Shown here in pieces: positions 59,365 to 64,000 of a stretch of 64,000 nucleotides of DNA. Source of the stretch: Cedecea selenatireducens (lineage in GTDB: Bacteria; Pseudomonadota; Gammaproteobacteria; Enterobacterales; Enterobacteriaceae); assembly GCF_042138895.1 (NCBI RefSeq), contig NZ_JBHIKW010000012.1:62001-126000 (forward strand), given 5' to 3'. Positions within the stretch are counted from its first letter, which is position 1; every line of letters begins with the position of its first letter. The notes under the pieces were generated by a model. It was not told the DNA's origin, did not search any database, and saw only the letters and a list, made by a program, of their open reading frames with translations. The translations under genes and the position numbers were made by a program.

Positions 59365-61809
59365 ATGTTGATTTTAAGTATTGTCCTTACCGTTGTTCTG
59401 CTGGGTGTGCTGTTCTATCACCAGGCAAATCTGCTGCTTAGCAGCGTGATCCTGCTGGCCTGGACCGCCGCGCTGGGCTTCGCCGGCATCTGGTCGTTCT
59501 GGGTGCTGGTTCCGCTGGCGGTGATTCTGGTGCCGCTGCTAGTCATTCCACTGCGTAAAGCGCTGATCTCCGCGCCGGTCTTCCGTGGCTTCCGTAAAGT
59601 GATGCCGCCGATGTCCCGTACCGAAAAAGAAGCTATCGACGCCGGGACGACCTGGTGGGAAGGCGATCTGTTCCGCGGCAAACCTGACTGGCAAAAACTG
59701 CATAACTACCCGCAGCCAAAGCTGACCGAAGAGGAACAGGCGTTTATTGATGGCCCGGTTGAAGAAGCGTGCCGCATGGCGAACGACTTCCAGATAACCC
59801 ATGAGCTGGCCGATCTGCCTCCTGAACTGTGGGCCTACCTGAAAGAACATCGCTTCTTCGCGATGATCATCAAGAAAGAGTACGGCGGCCTCGAGTTCTC
59901 CGCCTATGCTCAGGCTCGCGTGCTGCAAAAACTGTCCGGCGTTTCCGGGATCCTGGCGATTACCGTCGGCGTGCCTAACTCCTTAGGCCCGGGCGAACTG
60001 CTGCAGCATTACGGTACCGAAGAGCAAAAAGATCACTACCTGCCACGCCTGGCGCGCGGTCAGGAGATCCCTTGCTTCGCGCTGACCAGCCCGGAAGCCG
60101 GTTCTGACGCCGGTGCTATCCCTGATAGCGGCGTGGTTTGCATGGGCGAATGGCAGGGCGAGCAGGTGCTCGGTATGCGCCTGACCTGGAACAAACGCTA
60201 TATCACGCTGGCGCCTATCGCTACCGTGCTGGGCCTGGCGTTTAAACTGTCTGACCCGAAACGCCTGCTCGGCGGCGAGGAAGACCTAGGTATTACCTGT
60301 GCGCTTATCCCAACCCATACCCCGGGTGTGGAGATCGGCAAACGCCACTTCCCGCTGAACGTGCCGTTCCAGAACGGTCCAACCCGTGGGAAAGACATCT
60401 TTGTGCCGATCGACTTTATTATCGGCGGCCCGAAAATGGCCGGCCAGGGCTGGCGCATGCTGGTTGAATGTCTGTCCGTGGGGCGCGGTATTACCCTGCC
60501 GTCCAACGCCACCGGCGGCCTGAAATCCGTAGCAATGGCGACCGGCGCTTACGCTCACATCCGCCGCCAGTTCAAAATCTCTATCGGTAAAATGGAAGGG
60601 ATTGAAGAGCCTCTGGCGCGCATCGCCGGTAACGCCTACGTGATGGATGCAGCCGCATCGTTGATTACCTACGGCATCGTGCTCGGCGAGAAGCCTGCTG
60701 TGCTGTCAGCCATTGTGAAGTACCACTGTACCCATCGCGGCCAGCGCGCCATTCTTGATGCGATGGATATCGTTGGCGGGAAAGGCATTATGCTCGGCGA
60801 CGGTAACTTCGTGGCCCGTGCTTACCAGGGCGCGCCGATTGCCATCACCGTTGAAGGCGCCAACATTCTGACCCGCAGCATGATAATCTTCGGCCAGGGG
60901 GCAATTCGCTGCCATCCATACGTGCTGGAAGAGATGGCCGCCGCGCAGAATAACGACGTAAACGCCTTCGATAAGCTGCTGTTTAAACACATCGGCCACG
61001 TGGGCAGCAACAAAATGCGCAGCCTGTGGCTGGGCCTGACCAACGGCCTCGGCAGCAGCACGCCAACCCGCGACGCAACCAAACGCTACTACCAGTACAT
61101 CAACCGCCTGAGCGCAAACCTGGCACTGCTGTCGGACGTCTCCATGGCCGTGCTGGGCGGCAGCCTGAAGCGTCGGGAGCGTATCTCCGCTCGCCTGGGC
61201 GATGTGCTGAGCCAGCTTTACCTGGCGACTGCGGTGCTGAAACGCTACGAAGATGAAGGCCGTAACGAAGCCGATCTGCCGCTGGTGCACTGGGGCGTGC
61301 AGGATGCGCTGTATCAGGCTGAACAGGCGATTGATGACCTGCTGCGCAACTTCCCGAACCGCTTTGTTGCCGGGACGCTGCGTCTGGTTATCTTCCCGCT
61401 GGGCCGCCGTTACGAAGCACCGTCTGACGTGCTGGACCACAAGCTGGCGAAAATCCTGCAGGTGCCGTCCGCAACCCGTTCGCGTATTGGCCGTGGTCAG
61501 TACCTGACGCCGAGCGAGCACAACCCTGCTGGCCTGCTGGAATCCGCGCTGCTGGATATTATGGCCGCCGAGCCGATTCACCAGCGCGTCTGTAAAGAGC
61601 TGAAGCGTAATCTGCCGTTCACTCGCCTGGATGAGCTGGCTAAACAGCTGCTGGCTGAAGGCAAAATCACCGCCGATGAGGCCGCGATTCTGACCAAAGC
61701 CGAAGCAAGCCGCCTGCGCAGCATTAACGTGGATGAGTTTGATCCGGAGGCGCTGGCAACACAGCCGGTGAAAGTGCCGGAAAAGCACAGAAAGGTTGAA
61801 GCCGCTTAA
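59365..61809 (+). CDS. fadE: Acyl-CoA dehydrogenase FadE
   Basis: 814 residues from the ATG at 59365, the E. coli length; the frame opens at 59287 but that start lies upstream of the FadR operator. Two N-terminal membrane helices (about 1-70) precede an acyl-CoA dehydrogenase domain (FALTSPEAGSDAGAIPD, WRMLVECLSVGRGI, VEGANILTRSMIIFGQGAIR). It performs the first oxidation step of beta-oxidation, passing electrons towards the quinone pool. Confidence 0.97.
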   Translation: MLILSIVLTVVLLGVLFYHQANLLLSSVILLAWTAALGFAGIWSFWVLVPLAVILVPLLVIPLRKALISAPVFRGFRKVMPPMSRTEKEAIDAGTTWWEGDLFRGKPDWQKLHNYPQPKLTEEEQAFIDGPVEEACRMANDFQITHELADLPPELWAYLKEHRFFAMIIKKEYGGLEFSAYAQARVLQKLSGVSGILAITVGVPNSLGPGELLQHYGTEEQKDHYLPRLARGQEIPCFALTSPEAGSDAGAIPDSGVVCMGEWQGEQVLGMRLTWNKRYITLAPIATVLGLAFKLSDPKRLLGGEEDLGITCALIPTHTPGVEIGKRHFPLNVPFQNGPTRGKDIFVPIDFIIGGPKMAGQGWRMLVECLSVGRGITLPSNATGGLKSVAMATGAYAHIRRQFKISIGKMEGIEEPLARIAGNAYVMDAAASLITYGIVLGEKPAVLSAIVKYHCTHRGQRAILDAMDIVGGKGIMLGDGNFVARAYQGAPIAITVEGANILTRSMIIFGQGAIRCHPYVLEEMAAAQNNDVNAFDKLLFKHIGHVGSNKMRSLWLGLTNGLGSSTPTRDATKRYYQYINRLSANLALLSDVSMAVLGGSLKRRERISARLGDVLSQLYLATAVLKRYEDEGRNEADLPLVHWGVQDALYQAEQAIDDLLRNFPNRFVAGTLRLVIFPLGRRYEAPSDVLDHKLAKILQVPSATRSRIGRGQYLTPSEHNPAGLLESALLDIMAAEPIHQRVCKELKRNLPFTRLDELAKQLLAEGKITADEAAILTKAEASRLRSINVDEFDPEALATQPVKVPEKHRKVEAA

Positions 61810-61816
61810 CCATTAA

Positions 61817-61838
61817 CCCCGCGAAAGCGGGGTTTTTT
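61817..61838 (+). terminator. Rho-independent terminator after fadE
   Basis: A 6-bp stem CCCCGC/GCGGGG with loop GAAA, followed by six T residues, begins 8 bp after the fadE stop. Confidence 0.92.
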
Positions 61839-61905
61839 ATTGCCAACAAAAACGCGTTTTCTCGTGCTACAGTGAAAGAAATATTCCGCTAAGAGGCTGC
61901 CGATT

Positions 61906-62673
61906 GTGTCTGGTCTGAAAGTTTCCGTTCTGCAACAACCGCTCGTCTGGATGGACGGTGCCGCAAACCTGCGTCACTTCGATGTACTGCTGGAGGACGT
62001 GCGCGGGCGTAACTTGATTATTCTGCCTGAAATGTTCACCACCGGCTTTGCGATGGAAGCCGCCGTGCAGTCGATGCCGGAACAGGAAGTGATTGACTGG
62101 ATGCAGTTCAAAGCTCAGCAAACCCAGGCGATGATCGCCGGCAGCGCCGCGTTACAAACCGAACGCGGGCCGGTAAACCGTTTCCTGCTGGTTCAGCCGG
62201 ACGGCAAAGTGCATTTCTACGATAAGCGCCACCTGTTCCGCATGGCGGATGAGCATCACCATTACCAGGCCGGCGAAGAACGCGTGATTATTGAGTGGCG
62301 AGGCTGGCGTATTTTACCGCTGGTTTGCTACGACCTGCGCTTCCCGGTGTGGTCACGTAACCGCAACGATTATGACCTGGCGCTTTACGTCGCCAACTGG
62401 CCAGCGCCGCGCTCGCTGCACTGGCAAAGCCTGCTGCAGGCGCGCGCTATTGAGAATCAGGCTTATGTCGCGGGCTGTAACCGCGTAGGCACCGACGGCA
62501 ACGGCCACCATTACCGGGGCGACAGCCGGATTATCAGCCCACAGGGCGAGATCCTTGCCAGCGCCGAGCCGCACCAGGCGGCAAGGCTCGATGCCGACCT
62601 TTCGCTGATTGCGCTGCGCGAATATCGGGAAAAATTCCCGGCGTGGCAGGATGCCGACCCTTTCAGTTTGTAG
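61906..62673 (+). CDS. yafV: Omega-amidase / carbon-nitrogen hydrolase YafV
   Basis: 255 residues starting at GTG, collinear with E. coli YafV (2-oxoglutaramate amidase). The nitrilase-family triad is the glutamate in LPEMFTTGFAME, the lysine in YDKRHLFRMADEH and the cysteine in LPLVCYDLRFPVWSR. It hydrolyses omega-amides from transaminase side reactions. The ivy gene, often between fadE and yafV in E. coli, is absent here. Confidence 0.94.
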   Translation: MSGLKVSVLQQPLVWMDGAANLRHFDVLLEDVRGRNLIILPEMFTTGFAMEAAVQSMPEQEVIDWMQFKAQQTQAMIAGSAALQTERGPVNRFLLVQPDGKVHFYDKRHLFRMADEHHHYQAGEERVIIEWRGWRILPLVCYDLRFPVWSRNRNDYDLALYVANWPAPRSLHWQSLLQARAIENQAYVAGCNRVGTDGNGHHYRGDSRIISPQGEILASAEPHQAARLDADLSLIALREYREKFPAWQDADPFSL

Positions 62674-62680
62674 TCAGAAA

Positions 62681-62706
62681 AACCGGCCATTCAGGCCGGT
62701 TTTTTA
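62681..62706. terminator. Bidirectional terminator between yafV and the amidohydrolase gene
   Basis: Stem AACCGGCC/GGCCGGTT with a five-base loop, with A-rich sequence before and a T-run after, lies between two convergent stops. Confidence 0.88.
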
Positions 62707-63963
62707 TTTGTCAGCCAACAGCGTAACGGCGCGAGTAAAAGCCTGAACGGCAAGCGCCACATCGCCTTCAACCACGGATTCCGCCGGATGATGGCTGATC
62801 CCCTTCTCGCAGCGAACGAACAGCATCGCGCTCGGCCAGCGTTCAGCAATGGCAATCGCGTCGTGCCCTGCGCCGCTAGGCAGTGAAAGGCTTCGCCCCT
62901 GAACTTCGCTCACCGCCTGCATTAACGTCGCCTGCAGCGTTTCATCACAAGGCGTAGCCGGAATAGCGTAATATTCTTCCGCACTAAACCGCATGCCGCG
63001 CCGGGCCGCAATGGCCTCTCCTTCGGCGAGAAGCTTGCCCAATAAACTCACCAGGCTTTCATCACGCGGACTGCGAATATCCAGCGTAAGTTGAACGTCG
63101 CCGGGAATAACGTTCACCGCGCCTGGCGCACAGCTTAACGTCCCCACGGTGGCGACCTCATCGGGGCCGTGGTGACGCGTTGTCGACTCAATAAAGGTCA
63201 TCCATTCGGCGGCGGCGGCCAGCGCATCTTTACGTAGCGCCATAGGGACCGTCCCCGCATGGCCCGCGTGGCCGGTAAAGCTACAGTTCAGGCGGCGCGC
63301 GCCGTTAATCGCCGTCACTACGCCCAGCGCCAGGCCTTCTTCTTCCAGCACCGGGCCCTGCTCGATGTGCAGCTCCAGGTAAGCGGTAAAATCGCTTTTC
63401 GGCCGCTCCGCGCTGGCAATTCGCGAGGGAACCAGCCCGGCAAGGATCATGGCCTGCGCCACGCTGACGCCGCTGGCATCTTCACGGCTCAGCCAACCTT
63501 CCGGCCAGTTGCCGGTTAGCCCCCGGCTGCCCAGCAACGTGATGCCGAAGCGGGTTCCCTCTTCATCACCAAAACCAACGATCTCGATGGCCTGTTCGAG
63601 CTGGATATCGTGCTGATAGAGATACGCGACAACTTCCAGCGCGCACAACACGCCGAGCATGCCGTCGTAGCGGCCGGCATTACGCACCGTATCAAGATGA
63701 GAACCTAGCAAAACGGCCTTCGCGCCGTCTTGTCTGCCCTCGTAACGCCCGCAAATATTGCCGACCGCGTCCTGCCAGGTCGTCATGCCGAGTTGTTCCA
63801 TCCAGCCTGCCACCAGCTGATTCGCCCGCAGATGCTGCACGGAAAGGTAAACCCGGGTCAGCTGCCCTGCGCTTTCGCTGATGGCCGCCAGCTGGTCAGC
63901 CCTGTCCATGACGCGCTGGGCGGCAACCTGCGCATAATTCCCGTCCATAAGCGGCGCGGCCAT
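62704..63963 (-). CDS. M20-family allantoate amidohydrolase / N-carbamoyl-L-amino acid hydrolase
   Basis: 419 residues. The dizinc core of the AllC/HyuC/UAA group is visible: LLGSHLDTVRNAGRYDGMLGVL, GFGDEEGTRFG (metal and catalytic glutamates), ELHIEQGPVLEEE and SGAGHDAIAIA with the late HHPAESV. It hydrolyses allantoate or N-carbamoyl amino acids. The overlapping upstream gene and the family make a role in purine (allantoin) use plausible, as with HpxK in Klebsiella, but the substrate is not certain. Confidence 0.88.
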   Translation of the reverse strand: MAAPLMDGNYAQVAAQRVMDRADQLAAISESAGQLTRVYLSVQHLRANQLVAGWMEQLGMTTWQDAVGNICGRYEGRQDGAKAVLLGSHLDTVRNAGRYDGMLGVLCALEVVAYLYQHDIQLEQAIEIVGFGDEEGTRFGITLLGSRGLTGNWPEGWLSREDASGVSVAQAMILAGLVPSRIASAERPKSDFTAYLELHIEQGPVLEEEGLALGVVTAINGARRLNCSFTGHAGHAGTVPMALRKDALAAAAEWMTFIESTTRHHGPDEVATVGTLSCAPGAVNVIPGDVQLTLDIRSPRDESLVSLLGKLLAEGEAIAARRGMRFSAEEYYAIPATPCDETLQATLMQAVSEVQGRSLSLPSGAGHDAIAIAERWPSAMLFVRCEKGISHHPAESVVEGDVALAVQAFTRAVTLLADK

Positions 63964-64000
63964 TAGCGAGCACCTTGCGCGTAGACGTTCCAGGCCGCCT
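63963..64000 (-). CDS. 3' end of an upstream gene (partial)
   Basis: An open frame enters from the right edge and stops at TAA 63965-63963, its last residues being AAWNVYAQGAR. The stop overlaps the amidohydrolase ATG (TAATG), so the two are translationally coupled. Too little is visible to name it; an aminotransferase of the HpxJ/PucG kind would fit the neighbour but that is a guess. Confidence 0.5.
   Translation of the reverse strand, partial: AAWNVYAQGAR

Overview
The window looks like chromosomal DNA from a member of the Enterobacteriaceae that is not E. coli. Two things support this. From 47.2 kb to 62.7 kb the gene order is the enterobacterial block thrW tRNA, proA, proB, phoE, crl, frsA, gpt, pepD, dinB, yafK, yafJ, gmhA, fadE, yafV, and each protein reads as a close relative of its E. 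coli counterpart. Expected regulatory sites sit in front of several of them: a Pho box, a LexA box and a FadR site. The genus cannot be fixed from sequence alone.

1-31 kb is GC-rich metabolic and transport DNA. It starts with four genes of a Dpp/Opp-type peptide ABC transporter, cut at the left edge. Next comes a siderophore locus: a SyrD/PvdE-like exporter, a FhuB-like permease, a FhuD-like binding protein, a TonB-dependent receptor with a Fur-like box, and an AraC regulator. No FhuC-type ATPase is present. An anaerobic C4-dicarboxylate locus follows: DcuS/DcuR, an ApbE flavin transferase, a soluble three-domain fumarate reductase, a DASS antiporter and class I fumarase, with a perfect FNR site in the divergent intergenic region. 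After that come a FixL/FixJ-like two-component pair, a periplasmic HbpS/GlcG protein, a small outer-membrane barrel, ZinT with a Zur box, a Nuc-type endonuclease, and a GNAT gene preceded by a small membrane-protein gene. The section ends with a complete dlt-type operon in the order D-X-B-A-C, including a 39-residue DltX-like microprotein.

31-47.27 kb is an accessory region, AT-rich and patchy, ending at the 3' end of the thrW tRNA next to a P4-type integrase. It holds an HNH endonuclease, an orphan PTS IIB-like protein, a WbuC cupin, IS scars, and a compact four-gene unit (33.9-39.7 kb). That unit has a WYL regulator behind a perfect 16-bp inverted repeat, followed by three unrecognised proteins with glycine/alanine-rich membrane segments. 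Two of the three share a module that I read as PD-(D/E)XK nuclease-like. Further right are an orphan excisionase, a HEPN-like protein, an intact IS3-family element with a 4-bp target duplication, and a two-gene unit (nuclease-like protein plus partner) immediately downstream of the integrase. The WYL unit is my best candidate for an undescribed system. The two-gene unit beside the integrase is probably a defence module and may belong to an already described family.

47.3-64 kb is the conserved chromosome described above. It is interrupted only by a 68-69 bp tandem repeat array between pepD and dinB, and ends in an allantoate/N-carbamoyl amidohydrolase gene at the right edge.
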